Below are positions 11,817 to 23,445 of a DNA stretch of 64,000 nt, piece by piece. Each line of letters starts with the position of its first letter. Position 1 is the first letter of the stretch. Origin of the DNA: Dillenia suffruticosa. Lineage: Eukaryota > Streptophyta > Magnoliopsida > Dilleniales > Dilleniaceae. The position numbers were made by a program, and so were the translations under genes. Location of the stretch: contig JAVTVX010000010.1 of assembly GCA_033439265.1 (NCBI GenBank), positions 23,301,056 through 23,365,055 on the forward strand, written 5' to 3'. Under the pieces are notes generated by a model, which was not told the origin of the DNA, did not search any database, and saw only the letters and a program-made list of their open reading frames with translations.

Positions 11817-13275
11817 CTACATTTCAGTACTCTCGCTTATCTGGTGCGGAATACGTGCCACTAGTTTGTGGGTTAAAATTTCGGCCAAAGTTTGAGGACC
11901 CTCTCCCTCTACCATTCGATTGGAAACTAGGCCCCTCGTCACTGGTCTTCTACTGTCTTGATTTTCATGCCACAGTGGTCTCCTCACAATAAATCCCCTC
12001 GTATTGTCTGCAAACACAGCGACCTTATGAATGGTTGCAGTCGGAAATTAGGGCCATAAGAACCACGTTTATAAGCCCAATGGTTCATACTGTTACATGC
12101 AGAACAAACTTGAAATACCTTATCTGGGATTATTGTGCCCCCAAGTGTGGACTTCCACCAGGAACTCATAATGAAGACACCTGCAAAATAAACAAAGTAA
12201 AAAACATATTCCACTTGGTTTAGAGAAAATGTTAGTGTTGGGGTCACTTCACATCAGCTTTGGCATCTGAATCCACATTAATGGGCCTTATATGGCCTCC
12301 AATTCCACCACTAATAACAGAAGAAGCAAATTGATCAGAAAAAAAGAAAAGAAAAGAAAAGAGAACACCCACTGTACTACAAGGAATGAGATCTTACAGA
12401 TGACATCATGACCAAGTAAAACAGCTGAGAAGATCCCGACTGGTTTGAATTACTCATAAACAGCTTATTGAAACCGTTTGTATTTCCAATTACCTCATCC
12501 TACACATGGTAAACATGGCCTCTTATTGTTTCCAAAACTCCAAAGCAAACTACACAGTGCGCAAAATAAAGAAGAAATATTTGAAGATTCTGTGTCACAC
12601 TTTAAATCCAACTCAAGTAATTTCTTCGTCTCGGCTAAGAGGCGCTTCTCGTCTATAAAGGGAAGCTTGATTGTTCCCCGAGAAAGAAACAGATTGCTGC
12701 ATATGATCAGAAACACGGGCAGCAAGTAATGTACAGTCCTTAACGGCAATTCATTTTTCACAAACCTGCCAAGCGTATCTTTTTCCATCAACATCAACCT
12801 CAAAATCTAAACATTAAACACAAACTTAGGTTAGTTGGTAATGACACATCCAGTTATGTCCTCAAGTCTCATCCACTGGGGAAGAACTCACCTGTGGGAC
12901 AGAAATGGACGACATTAGATTCCGCATCAGTCATGAGAGCTCCAAATGCATGAGGAAGTGCATGAGCACTACATAAAACAATTAAATTCAGAAATCAAAA
13001 TCCAAAAGAATGAAACACACGGTAGGGCAAAAAGTGCAGATCACATATGGCACAGTTACCTCATTGGTGAATCTCTCAACTTTGTGGTGGGGAAAAATAA
13101 GGTTGTGTCATATAAATACATCATCTGAAGAGGATGAAAAAATTTTGAACGTAAATTCAGTCCCAGGTGCAATAATATTTGAATCCCAAACTTGGGTTTG
13201 TGCCTTTGGTAGGACCGGCTTGCCTTGTATTTCGCATGCCGACCCTAGTCTTTCCTCTGCTTCCTGTTCAGCAAA
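11817..13275 (-). pseudogene. 5'-3' exoribonuclease (XRN2/3/4 family) pseudogene, internally deleted
   Basis: Minus-strand pieces in XRN order. 13275-13153: FAEQEAEERL, then QVWDSNIIAPGTEF, the N-terminal exonuclease domain. 12968-12892: AHALPHAFGALMTD. 12806-12766: FEVDVDGKRYAWQ, spliced cleanly to the former (TTTAG/ATTTTG). About 12679-12560: KLPFIDEKRLLAETKK. About 12180-12119: GGTIIPDK. 12007 to about 11820: PLWHENQDSRRP and a degraded LAEILTHKLVA. The first ~125 residues and the whole block between GTEF and AHALP, several hundred residues with the rest of the catalytic domain, are missing. The KLPF exon lacks an AG acceptor (CTCG instead) and drifts out of similarity after the KK. Introns survive, so it is a duplicated rather than a retroposed copy. 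Family identity is secure from the motif order; which XRN it derives from is not. Confidence 0.8.
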
Positions 13276-15395
13276 GTGAGCAGAAAAGTAATTACGAACG
13301 TAGTAAAATGGACTAGGTGTAATTCTACAATCCCATGAATATACTTATGGATTCGTAACTGTTGAATTTTTATCATTAATTATTTTATTATTCTCATTAA
13401 AAAATGGTGATCTAACGGCGCCGTGTCAAACTTTCCACGGCAATTTAATAAAGTCCAATGAAGTAGATTTAACAAAAGAAGCTATAATATCCTCACATAT
13501 ATTTCTTGGTCTTTGGAGGCTTGAAATCGCCTTGATCTTTTATCTACTCGTAAAGATTAAGAAAAGAAGAATTAACCAATGGCCATGAAGAGTAGTTTGC
13601 GAGTCGAACAAAGTTGAAAATCCGGTGAATGTAGTCATACATGTTTTGGAACAGGCGTTCAAATGTTGTAGGAGGGAATTGCAGCATTCAAAGAAAGTAG
13701 AATAGCATAAAGTGACACTTTCATATATGTAGAAGTGAAGGACAGAAGTGAAGATAAAATAGATGAATTCTCAACCAATTTGAAACTATACTAAAATATT
13801 TCCTGGTTCAGAAAGAAAATGTCACGAACATGATCTTGTTCCGGCGGATGAAAACATGGATGTATGATGCCGTTCATGTCGAGATAAAGGTATCATACTC
13901 GATGTAGTTTGGGTTGGGTGAGGTTACATCTATCCCATTACTCTCTCCTTCCCCTTGAGTATACTTATTCATTGACCATCTGTAAAACCATGGAACAACC
14001 ATCTCTCTCTCTCTCTCTCTCTCTCTAAGCCAAAAATGTTATGTATGGGAACGAAGCAAAAGACTTGAGTGTAACTGGATTTTCAACTCAATTTGTGTAA
14101 ATCCAAAATGGGGAGAGGATTTTGAGATCTCTCTCTCTAGGAGTTGAGAGGATCGTTCATTAAGCGAATTTTGGAACGGGGCCACGTTCCATATTAAGCT
14201 ACTAAATGGAAATATGTTTACGTTACGTTAAAACTCGCTCTTTCTTTGCCTTCGTGCTACTGACATTAATTGATCAAACAACTAGACATGGATATTATTT
14301 AAATAAATTTTTGGATTCAAATATTATAAATAAATAAGTAAATAACAAATTTTATTCACAGTCAAGTCAAATGAGATTTGATTTAATCAGGTAAAAAATA
14401 ATTATTAAATATTATTGCTTTATCAAAAAAAAAATTAGAGCTATTAACACCTTTTAAGTACATTTACGATTTTGCCCATTTGGATCATGCAACGGATATA
14501 AATCATGAAATAAGAAGGCTGGCTTGCTCGTTGCCTTTGCCAAAACTAGGAAAGTCAATGTTCAAAAAAAGGAAAACAATTAATCGGTACTGCGGTTTAC
14601 CGTGGTGGACAAGACAAAGCGTTTTATGCCAACGTGGCATTTCTCTAGTTCACAAAGCAAATGAAAAATGTTTCCAAAAGTGATTCCTTAATTTCATAGG
14701 TATTTTGAACTAACACGCGTATCATCGTCGGTGACCAAAAAGACGACGCACGTGTCGCTGGGATAAATCAATTACGTAGGGCCAAGAACTGAAATAAAGA
14801 GACGGCAAAGATTATCTGTTGAATTAGTTTCTGTATATTTTTTTATATTTAATAATAATAACAACATAATTAAAATTATATTTATTACAATGAGTTATGG
14901 GGCCACCCGAGGTACGTCTTAGACGATGGCATTGGCCGTTAACGTATGGTGTGATATAGGATGCGTAAGGGGTAGGAAAAGGTGACTCAATACTAGCAGC
15001 ATCCCAAACATACATCCTCAATAATTCAGTGCTACCACATGGGGGGAGTTTGGAGTGGGTGGACAGGTTCAAAGTGATGATTGAGAAGGAAAGGTACACT
15101 GTAACTTCATTAATCTCTAACTCAAGTTAATATTAGGTTCTTACAAGTAATAATTATTCAATTTCGTTATACTTATAATGCACAAAAAGGGCTTTCCATT
15201 GCTTAATGCATACAATTGCTCAATATGTTGAAGATTCACCCAAATAAAAAAATAATAATAATTAATAACTCAAATGACCTAATCTCAGAATGCTTAATTA
15301 TGGTATTTCTCTTTTTTCTTTTTTTTGGTTTTATGCAACTCTTTTGGTATCTTATCTACGTTAACTTAAGATGTTTTTGCCAAACAATAAACCCT

Positions 15396-15431
<36 letters not shown>

Positions 15432-15902
15432 GTAGAATTAAGGGTCAATTGAACAGATCCGAGGCTTGAAATTAAAAATAATGAGACTTGCATATTTCAA
15501 TGAAACCTTCACATGTCGGAATGAACGAACCCTCTCCTCTCTTCTCTTCTAGTCCCAAGGCACCTTGACAAGGAAAAGCTAGCCAAAATCAGTAGATAAT
15601 GAAAAAAAATTAATTAAGCTAAACAAAACGGAGTCTCTTATTCATTAGCGAAGCTACTGCTTCCACTTGGACTCACCTTGAACATGATTAACGCTTTATT
15701 AATTTCAACCAAATTAGTTACTCTCTCCTCTTTTTTCTTTTTCTTTTCTTTTTTTTTCCCAACTTTCGATACTATTTTCTTGCACCAAAATGTACAAAAT
15801 TTTCAACATACACGGTTTCTTCACCTTACTCTTCTACTAAAACAGAAAAATAAGCAGGAAAATTAAAAAAAAAAAAAAGATAATTAATTTCGGAGACGGC
15901 GA
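13276..15902. other. Intergenic DNA
   Basis: Mostly AT-rich with CT runs at about 14002-14026 and a GA tract at 15397-15428. A CACGTG motif near 14750 could be a G-box. The open frames at 14480-14683 and 14824-15099 have no family resemblance. The right end should hold the 3' UTR of the NHL gene. Confidence 0.5.
15397..15428. repeat. (AG)16 microsatellite
   Basis: A pure AG run of about 32 bp in spacer DNA. Confidence 0.9.
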
Positions 15903-16553
15903 TCAAACATCGACCGTACAACCCTGAGCTAACTGAACCTTAATCGCCGGTGGACCCACCGGAATCCCAACAACCCCAGCATTCTTAATCTTAGGAGCGC
16001 CACCGAAATTCACAAACGCCGGGCACGTGACGTGCAGGTGATAATGACCCGAGGTCCAAGTTCCAACTTTCCATCTGATCCGTCCGTCAACCTTGATCTT
16101 GATCAGAACAATCCCAGTCATCTGATCCTCAGTCAACGCAGCAGTCAAATACGGGGCCATAGGCACGTTGTTGCCGAACACAAAGGGAGACCAAACGACG
16201 ACGTCTTTGTGACCCTGGTACGTAGAAGGGAGGAGAGTTCGTAGCGTGAACTGCTGGCCACGGTAAGTAGCATAGACGCTAGCGCGGTCGTAGTAGATGC
16301 CGATGCGGTCGTTGGGGTTGCGAGAGGAGAGAGTGACTTGGAGGTTGGAGGTGAGGAGGTTGGGTGACGTCATGTTGAAAGCGAAGACGGTGGCGTCTTG
16401 GAGAATGAATTGGGGCTTTGTGGGCCGTAGAATTAGGTAGATCAACAGGATGATGAGGAGGATGAGGATGATTAGAGCAAATACGGCACCGAAGATTCTC
16501 CGGTAGAGTGCTCGCCGGTCGTCTTCGGCTTGACAGCATTCTTTTTCCTTCAT
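15903..16553 (-). CDS. NDR1/HIN1-like (NHL12-type) LEA_2 membrane protein
   Basis: An intronless gene of 216 aa. Residues 1-19 are a charged cytosolic head, 20-42 one strongly hydrophobic segment ending in LRPTKPQF, and the rest a LEA_2 domain with the family motif NPND at 79-82. Further family blocks are GIYYDRASVYATYRGQ (85-100), TYQGHKD (111-117), WSPFVFGN (121-128) and RWKVGT (160-165), with Cys at 177 and 212. These closely resemble the Arabidopsis NHL12/NHL1 group, plasma-membrane proteins tied to pathogen response and senescence. The ATG at 16553 immediately precedes the charged head; an in-frame extension upstream is low-complexity leader. A GA tract at 16562-16580 lies in the leader. 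It belongs to a different NHL subgroup from the two genes at 26-32 kb, so it is not a recent tandem copy of them. Confidence 0.93.
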   Translation of the reverse strand: MKEKECCQAEDDRRALYRRIFGAVFALIILILLIILLIYLILRPTKPQFILQDATVFAFNMTSPNLLTSNLQVTLSSRNPNDRIGIYYDRASVYATYRGQQFTLRTLLPSTYQGHKDVVVWSPFVFGNNVPMAPYLTAALTEDQMTGIVLIKIKVDGRIRWKVGTWTSGHYHLHVTCPAFVNFGGAPKIKNAGVVGIPVGPPAIKVQLAQGCTVDV

Positions 16554-16928
16554 TTTTCTTGGAGAGAGAGAGAGAGAGAGTCGGGGGAAAGGGAAGTGTG
16601 AGAAATGTGGAGATGGGAAAAAGGTGGAGGGGGAGAAGTTTATAGAGAGAGAAAAGCAAGTGATGGTGGAACCTTTTTCGCACTGCATTTGGCACTTGGA
16701 TTTTTGCATATACAACAGAATATGCATGTATGCATATGACACGCACGGCATGTGCCCTTGTGAAATAGTGAATAGTATATGTATATGTATAATGTGGTTG
16801 GCTTGGTGTGAAAGTAAGAAAACTAGGCAGGGAAAGAGAAAGAGAGAGAGGTGTGATGGTGTCTGTGGCTATGGATGGAGGATGAGGAGCGCGTGACTAT
16901 ATCTCTGGCAAGTGTGATGAATGTCTAA

Positions 16929-17129
16929 TGCCGAGAGGATCAGAACGAAGTTGACGTATTCTTATCAACTCACCGACCATCTCTCACTGCTGTCCTTGCT
17001 GTGATTTGGAATTTTCTCAAGGCTAATTATGTCAATTTCTTTTATTCTGTTGCTGTGCTGCTCAGTGATCAGCTCGATCTCACCCCTTTCGAAGTTGGCC
17101 GTTCCGTTATTTACAACAAGATTCAGAAG
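16929..17129 (+). other. Orphan coding-like segment, possible gene fragment
   Basis: An open frame runs from just after a stop at 16926-16928 through LAVIWNFLKANYVNFFY and LSDQLDLTPFEVGRSV to a donor-like border (CAGAAG/GTGCTT) at 17129/17130. Amino-acid composition is protein-like and unlike the low-complexity frames around it, but I do not recognise it and found no partner exon. It may be a captured exon or chance. Confidence 0.3.
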
Positions 17130-17199
17130 GTGCTTTATTATTCTCGTACCCTCGCCTTAAACCATACGAATTCAAAACAATATTTTAATTAATCTAATT

Positions 17200-18900
17200 T
17201 AAATTACTATAAATTTTTTTTAAATAAAAAAACTTCATTGATATAACTTTTTTATTTTAAAATTTAAATCTAAATTTTAATTAAAACATCTTATTAAAAA
17301 TACATCGAGTATGTTTTTCTCTCTACCTGAGAGAAGCGCCATGTCCAAAAGCGAGGAATCAAACAGTGAGAACGAGGATAATTTTGTATCATTCTTTTGC
17401 TGAACGGAATGATGGTAATTTTGTAATACATACAATGAATGTAAAATATTTTTTATATATTTGAAAATTTTTGGACATTCAAAGAATGGTAGAAATTTTT
17501 TTTTCTTTTTTTTTTCCTATGCAAGACAAGTGTATATATGGCTTTATTGGCATCAGTTTTGTATTTTTGTCCAAGTTAATTTAATTTTTTTGAGTTCCTT
17601 AACCAAATGAACTTACCAAAATAGCCAGAAAAAAGGGTGTACTACTCGAAGGATAACATTCATATTTGATCGATGATTTTGATTTTTACTATGAATGCCA
17701 TTTTCTGCCAATACCTGTCTCCATCTTTCATAAGCACAGAAAGGCAAATGAGTAAAATAATAATAATAATAAAAAAAAGGCTCACACACCTAGCTATGAT
17801 TTTTACCATGACTCTGTACTTTTCAGAAAATAATATCATTTGTTATTCTTTCTTTTGATATTCTAAACCATTACAAGTTTACTATACAAAATTGTCTTAT
17901 CCCTGAATTTTATGAGAAATATTTAGAAAAATAAGATTAGTGTTATGTTCTAAAAGTACCCCGTGACCATGCACTGAAGCATTCTTTTCTCTTTAATTTA
18001 TTTTTATCAAATTTATTAATTTTTTTACACGAGCTGCATATTTAATACCATAGTTAAAGTAAAGCAAAGCATTATTAAAGGGAGGGAAAGGTGCATAAAG
18101 CACGGAAGGGTACAAAAGTCATTTAACATGTTTAGCAAATAAGGACCGCAACGCAACATGACAGGCATCATGCGCAAATCCGTCGGTGTCACTAGGTGCA
18201 TTAAAACGATCGCACTTTCCTAGGCAAAATGACTAAATTATCCACATTTCCGGTTTGGATTTTGGCTTGTACAAGGGATTGAGCCGGGCAAAAGCACATG
18301 ATGACTAATGAGAAAGGATTACTTTGCCTTTTTATTTTTTATAGTGAAAGTTTAGTCTTTTGCCGCAGGAACGAAAAGTACCGAGTAAAGGTAAATGCAT
18401 GAACAACGACGTGAGTCATCAAAATGGACCATCAATGACTTGCATACACCGCCACTCTAAGAATATTTAAAATTATATTTTAATTAAATTAATTTAAAAA
18501 TATACACAAAATTTATTTAAAAAATAATTTTTTTAATATATATATATATATTTAATTTTTAATTTTAAAATTTAAGATTTAATTAATAAAATTAACGTTC
18601 TATTTCATTAAATCAATTGTGTATTATTTCCCTTTCAACACAAGTGTCGTGACGAAAATGGTTTCTCTCACGGTGCATGTCTCAGAACTTATGAAACTCG
18701 TTTTCAACAAAAGCGTTTGGCCAATTCTTCCAAGAGTTGTCCAGAAAGAATCCAATGATCCAGAACAAAGACAACAACCAATGACATTTTATTGCTTTAT
18801 TAGAAGAAAGATTTACTATTTTGGTTGGAATTGGAATACGTGTATTTTGATTGAGCCGATTATGTTAAATTATTTTTGAGCGATTTACAAACTATTACAA

Positions 18901-18939
<39 letters not shown>

Positions 18940-19851
18940 TCGTCAAAATTTAATCAAAGTATATTATTTTTCTAAAATTATATGGAGCTGATTATATTAT
19001 TTTTTAAATAGATTGGGTCACAATTTCTGTCAATTAATCAATTTGTCAAAATTCTCAAAATGATGCATTCTTGAGGAGCCAAGTGTTCGTGTTCTGAATC
19101 AAATATTTGCATTATTGGAGTTAATCATATTAAATTATTTTGAGCGATTTGTAAATTACTGCAAATTACAATAAACTAGTCCTTTTTTTTATCTCCTGAG
19201 TTTGGTCCACTATCGAGTATTCGAAACTTTGCTTTGACTATTATCGGCAGAGCTACTGTCGGATTCCAATCGGAATAGTATTTTTTCAACGTCATTTTTA
19301 TTACTATCAAAATTCAAACCCCAATTCTGAAATGCTAGTATTTTTTTCATTAAATCAACGAAGTATTAGTTACAATAAACTAGTCTATGTACGCTCAAGA
19401 ACTCCTCACAGTTCAAGTCAAAAGAAATACATAATTGGGATAAATGACAGTGCTTTAATTTAATTAGGAAGAGTATGAGCGGTCCCAGAAATTAGATGTA
19501 AAAATTGTAAAATATAATATTTTAAATAATGATGCAAAGTGTTCTAAAAATAAAAGTCTGGATTCACTTATGATTTACCCTTTAAAATTTTAGGGGACTA
19601 TGGCATTTTTGGGACTGCCACGGTATATATATATTTTTTGATTATATAAAAATTATGAAAATTATGAAAACTTTTTTTTTGGGTAAATAAAATTGTAGAA
19701 ACATACGTGTTTATAAAATTTTGAACATGAAATCTTAGAAAAGATATTTAAGCAAAAGTATTTTTATCGATATTCCTATAAGAACGGGCGCCATGATATT
19801 AGCTATAGACAAGATTTTTTTTTTATTTTTTTCAATTTCATCAACACAAGT
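17200..19851. other. AT-rich intergenic DNA
   Basis: Long A/T runs and an (AT)17 tract at 18903-18936. No coding signal above background. The frame at 18619-18879 lacks a recognised family. Confidence 0.55.
18903..18936. repeat. (AT)17 microsatellite
   Basis: A pure AT dinucleotide run of 34 bp. Confidence 0.9.
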
Positions 19852-19862
19852 GAAACAGTTAT

Positions 19863-20073
19863 ACCAACATCTGATGGTTTAGTTGGTTTGGGAACTGACA
19901 CCCCTTAACGATGGTCGGAAATTTGATCTCTTATGGAAACGGAAAAATCAGCGCTGGGAGACCTGCTCTCTCAATTGGGCCCTATAAGCAGTCGACCTAG
20001 ATTAATCGGGACAAAATCTTAGATACTGGATTGATGGCCTATCTATGGTACAAAAAAAAATAAAAAGAAAAAA
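19863..20073 (+). mobile_element. tRNA-derived SINE
   Basis: An A-box-like DNA (TGGTTTAGTTGGTTTGGG), a B-box-like GGAAATTTGATCTC, a tRNA-unrelated body containing GATTAATCGGGAC, and an A-rich 3' end. It is flanked by an imperfect 11-bp direct repeat: GAAACAGTTAT (19852-19862) and GAAACGATTAT (20074-20084). Body and ends match the copies at 20973-21169 and 37627-37790. The mismatches in the duplication suggest an old insertion. Confidence 0.7.
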
Positions 20074-20407
20074 GAAACGATTATTTTGTTTCTCTATTGG
20101 GGTTGGGCCTCGGCCACGCCCACTGAAATCATAATCGAAGCTTTTAAACCAAGAAATCCGTGTGCTCAAAGGTTTAAGCCAACCGGCCCAATCAAATTAT
20201 TAAATAAAAAATGATTTTCTAAATTATTTAGTTCTCTGATATAAACTTCTAATCGTGGGATAGATGCGCACCAGAGGCAAGGGATGTAGCCTTTTTTTCT
20301 CATTACCAACCATAAAGAAAACCATGAAGAAATTGAGGGTGAGTGACATGGACATTGCCCGTCACTCTCAAAATATACCATAATCCCACCAACAGCCATT
20401 TTGGTGG

Positions 20408-20435
<28 letters not shown>
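20408..20435. repeat. (GA)14 microsatellite
   Basis: A pure GA run of 28 bp in spacer DNA. The minus-strand open frame across it (20166-20741) is not supported as a gene. Confidence 0.85.
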
Positions 20436-20438
<3 letters not shown>

Positions 20439-20972
20439 TAATTGAGATAAAGGGTGAGTACATTGGAGCACCTGACAGAGGATAGGATGAAAGGAGCTTC
20501 TGATTTGCAGTGCAATCATGAGCCCTACCAAACAGTTATTATGATAAGACCATTGAAAGTGGAGCTTTTTTCTTATGGGCCCATCAAATGGATCCTTAAG
20601 AGATTGAAAGGGTGATGCGTAAATCGTGAAAAGAAGCCACAAGTTTTTTGGTGATATGAAGCCACAGGTTCTTCCTGTTTGTCTGGCCTTGCCTTGAGAT
20701 CGAAGGGAAACAATCACATCATTAGGTGAAACTGTATGCACAAAGAGGTTCCTATCCTAATGATGTGCTTACCAAACCTTCTGCCTAAGCCCATAGGCGA
20801 AGTAATGGAACAAGGAAAGCTATTCATTAAAATTTTAGAAAATTTTAATAATTTAACTTGTCCCCAAAATTTATAATTTTTTTCAAATTATAATTTTAAA
20901 TATATATTTTATTTTATTCTACTAATATAAATATCCGAATAGCACATTCTTTGCTGTAGCCCCTCTCTCTTT

Positions 20973-21169
20973 TATGATACCTTAGCTTGACCACCGTCCT
21001 GTATTTGATACTTCGTCCCGACTATTTTGAACCGATCGGTTATGAGACCCACCTATGTGGGGCGAGTCTCCCAATAAAGGGTTTTTCATGCCTATGCCGA
21101 GGTCTGAACTCCCGCATGATTAAGGGGTGAAGAGATATCTATACCCATCTACACCACCGTGTGTTGCTA
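20973..21169 (-). mobile_element. tRNA-derived SINE with perfect target-site duplication
   Basis: Flanked by the exact 12-bp repeat CCCTCTCTCTTT (20961-20972 and 21170-21181). On the minus strand it starts near GGTGGTGTAGATGGG (A box), has a B-box-like GGGAGTTCAGACCTC, and ends in ATAGTCGGGACGAAG and a short A-rich tail. It belongs to the same family as 19863-20073 and 37627-37790. The perfect duplication suggests it is the youngest of the three, although the repeat is simple sequence. Confidence 0.75.
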
Positions 21170-21392
21170 CCCTCTCTCTTTCTCTCTCTTCCTTTTTTTT
21201 TTTTTTTCCTGGTGAAGAGGGTATCTTAAATGTATAATTTGATTCGACTTATTATTCGACGGATAAAATCATTTTTAAATAGAAAATAAAAACAAACCTA
21301 TTTTTGAAGGGTTACAAGTGTTTACCCCCTCTCATAATAAAATAATAAATTAAATTAAATTGTTTTATAATGAAAAATTAAATTTGTATTTT

Positions 21393-22493
21393 AAAAAGAG
21401 AAAAATTAAAATTAATTATATTTAAAGAGAGAAAAATTGAAGTAAATTAATTTTTACGGAGAAACATTTGGAGTTAAATTTTTGGATAGAGAAAATTGAA
21501 AACTAACGTGTTTATAGAGAAATTTATTTTTTTAGAGAGAAAAAATTAATATATTTAATTTTAGAAAGAAAAATTAAGTACTCTTAGACAGAGAAAACTT
21601 TAGAGCAAAGTATTTACAAAGAGAAAATTTGAACCAAATTAGCTTTTTTTTTGGTAAAAAAAAAAGTTGATGTGCTTAATTTTAGAGAGAAAAAGCTAAA
21701 TTTCATTTTTTTAAGAGAAAAGGCTTATAATCAACATTAAATGATTTTTATAGAGAGTTAGGACTCATATGCTAATTTTAGATAAAGAAAATTGGATTTA
21801 GTTTTTCTAGAAAAAGAAAATTAAGATTCAATATATGTAGAGAAACAAAATTTAAGATGATTAATTTTTCTAGATAGAAAAATTAAATATGCTTAATTTT
21901 ATATAAAAAAAAATTAGTTTTCTTCAAGCGAAAGAAAATGTAAAAGTAATATGATTTAAAAGAGTAAATGTGAATTAAATTGATTTTTTTATAAAAATTA
22001 AATTTAGTTTATTTAAAAAGAGAAAATATAAAATTAATATATTTAGAGACACAAAATTTAAAATCATTTAAACCTTTTAAAGAGAGAAAAATTAATATAC
22101 TTGATTGTAGAGAGAACAAAACTAATTTTGATTTTTTTTTTAGTTTGAGAAAATTCAAAACAAATATATTTAGAGAGAAAATATAAATTAAATTAATTTT
22201 CTAGAGAAAAATTGATATATTTAATTTTAGTGAAAAATTGAGGTAGAGTAAATTTTAAAATAATGTGTTTAGAGAAATAAATTTTAAAATAATTTAATTC
22301 TTTTAAAAAGAAAATTAATTTGATTAGTTTTAAAAAGACAAATTTTAATTTCGTTCTTTTAGAAAGAAAAATAAAAACAATGTTTTAAAGATATAAAATG
22401 TAAATATTAATTTTTTTAAAGGAAAAAAATTAATATATGTACTTTTGGAGAGAGATAATTTATATAATTTTAATATAATAAAAGAGAAAAGTA
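21393..22493. repeat. Degenerate ~35-bp AT-rich tandem repeat field
   Basis: About 1.1 kb in which a purine motif of the form TTTAGAGAGAAAAATTAA recurs roughly every 30-40 bp (about 32 recognisable copies), separated by A/T-rich spacers such as AATATATTTAATT. Copies differ from each other at many sites, so this is an old, decayed minisatellite rather than a fresh array. No open frame is present. Confidence 0.7.
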
Positions 22494-22879
22494 ATGATTA
22501 AATTATGAAGGGATAATTATTATCCAAATATTACTAAAACCAGAAAAACATTACCCCCTCTTTCCCCCAACTATTTCCCCTTGACAATCGCAACCCACAG
22601 AAAATTTAATTCTGCAGAAAAGGATAAGACGAGATGCAGAATCTAGAAAGGGAAGAGGATAAAGCAAATCAAAAGGATGAAAAAGCTTGAAGATTCTAAA
22701 GTAAGGGAAAAAGAAAAGCACGGAAATGATGGAATCATTTGGATGATTCAGAACTTGGACAACAAAATAATACAGCTCATCCTCTGGCATGTTCCAATAT
22801 ATACATGGAGGGAATGTTGGGTTGGCCATGGTGACGGTGACTTAAGGCTCCTTGTCCTAATTCATTTTAAACCATGTAT

Positions 22880-23435
22880 GGGGATGGCAATGGGGCGGGT
22901 AGGGGCTTCAAATCGTACCCATCCCTCCATCTTAAAATTCTTATGCAACCCCGACTCTCTATCTGCGATGGGTGAAATATTTTATACTCTCTCCACCCAC
23001 TCCACCCGCCCCCACCTACGGGTTTATTCACCCACACAATAAGTCAACTTGCTGCCTTCGCAAGTCGACTTATTTTTCACTCAAGTCTACTTGATACTTA
23101 CTTTTATTAACATTCCAATTTAATAACATCCCCTAATTAAAAAATAAATAACAAAACTCTAAAATCAATTTCAATAACATTAAAATAAAGATACTAACTA
23201 CATTTAGATTACTTGATTTCAAACCAGCATTAGAACTAAGAAAAGATATGTGTGTGTCTATGTGGAGGGTCGGCTAGGGTATATAGTGGATATAAAACTC
23301 ATCCCCGCACCTTACCGACCCTCCACGGTTTTGAAAATTTCAAACCCTCACCTACCTCATGCCTGCCCCTCACCCACCTCCAACGGGTAGGGTAGATGCG
23401 GGTATTCACCGGGTTTTGTACTGATTGCCATCCCT
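22880..23435. mobile_element. Non-autonomous TIR transposon (MITE), hAT-like
   Basis: Ends are GGGGATGGCAAT on the left and ATTGCCATCCCT on the right, an inverted repeat matching at 11 of 12 bases. The element is flanked by the exact 10-bp direct repeat AACCATGTAT (22870-22879 and 23436-23445). Subterminal DNA carries repeated GGGCGGGT/ACCCGCCC motifs, as in many plant hAT MITEs. It has no transposase frame. The duplication is 10 bp rather than the 8 bp usual for hAT; two bases may match by chance, or it could be a Mutator-type element. Confidence 0.8.
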
Positions 23436-23445
23436 AACCATGTAT

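Noticed and set aside
20166-20741. 191-codon minus-strand open frame
   Set aside because: It crosses a GA microsatellite, has no family resemblance and no splice or promoter context.
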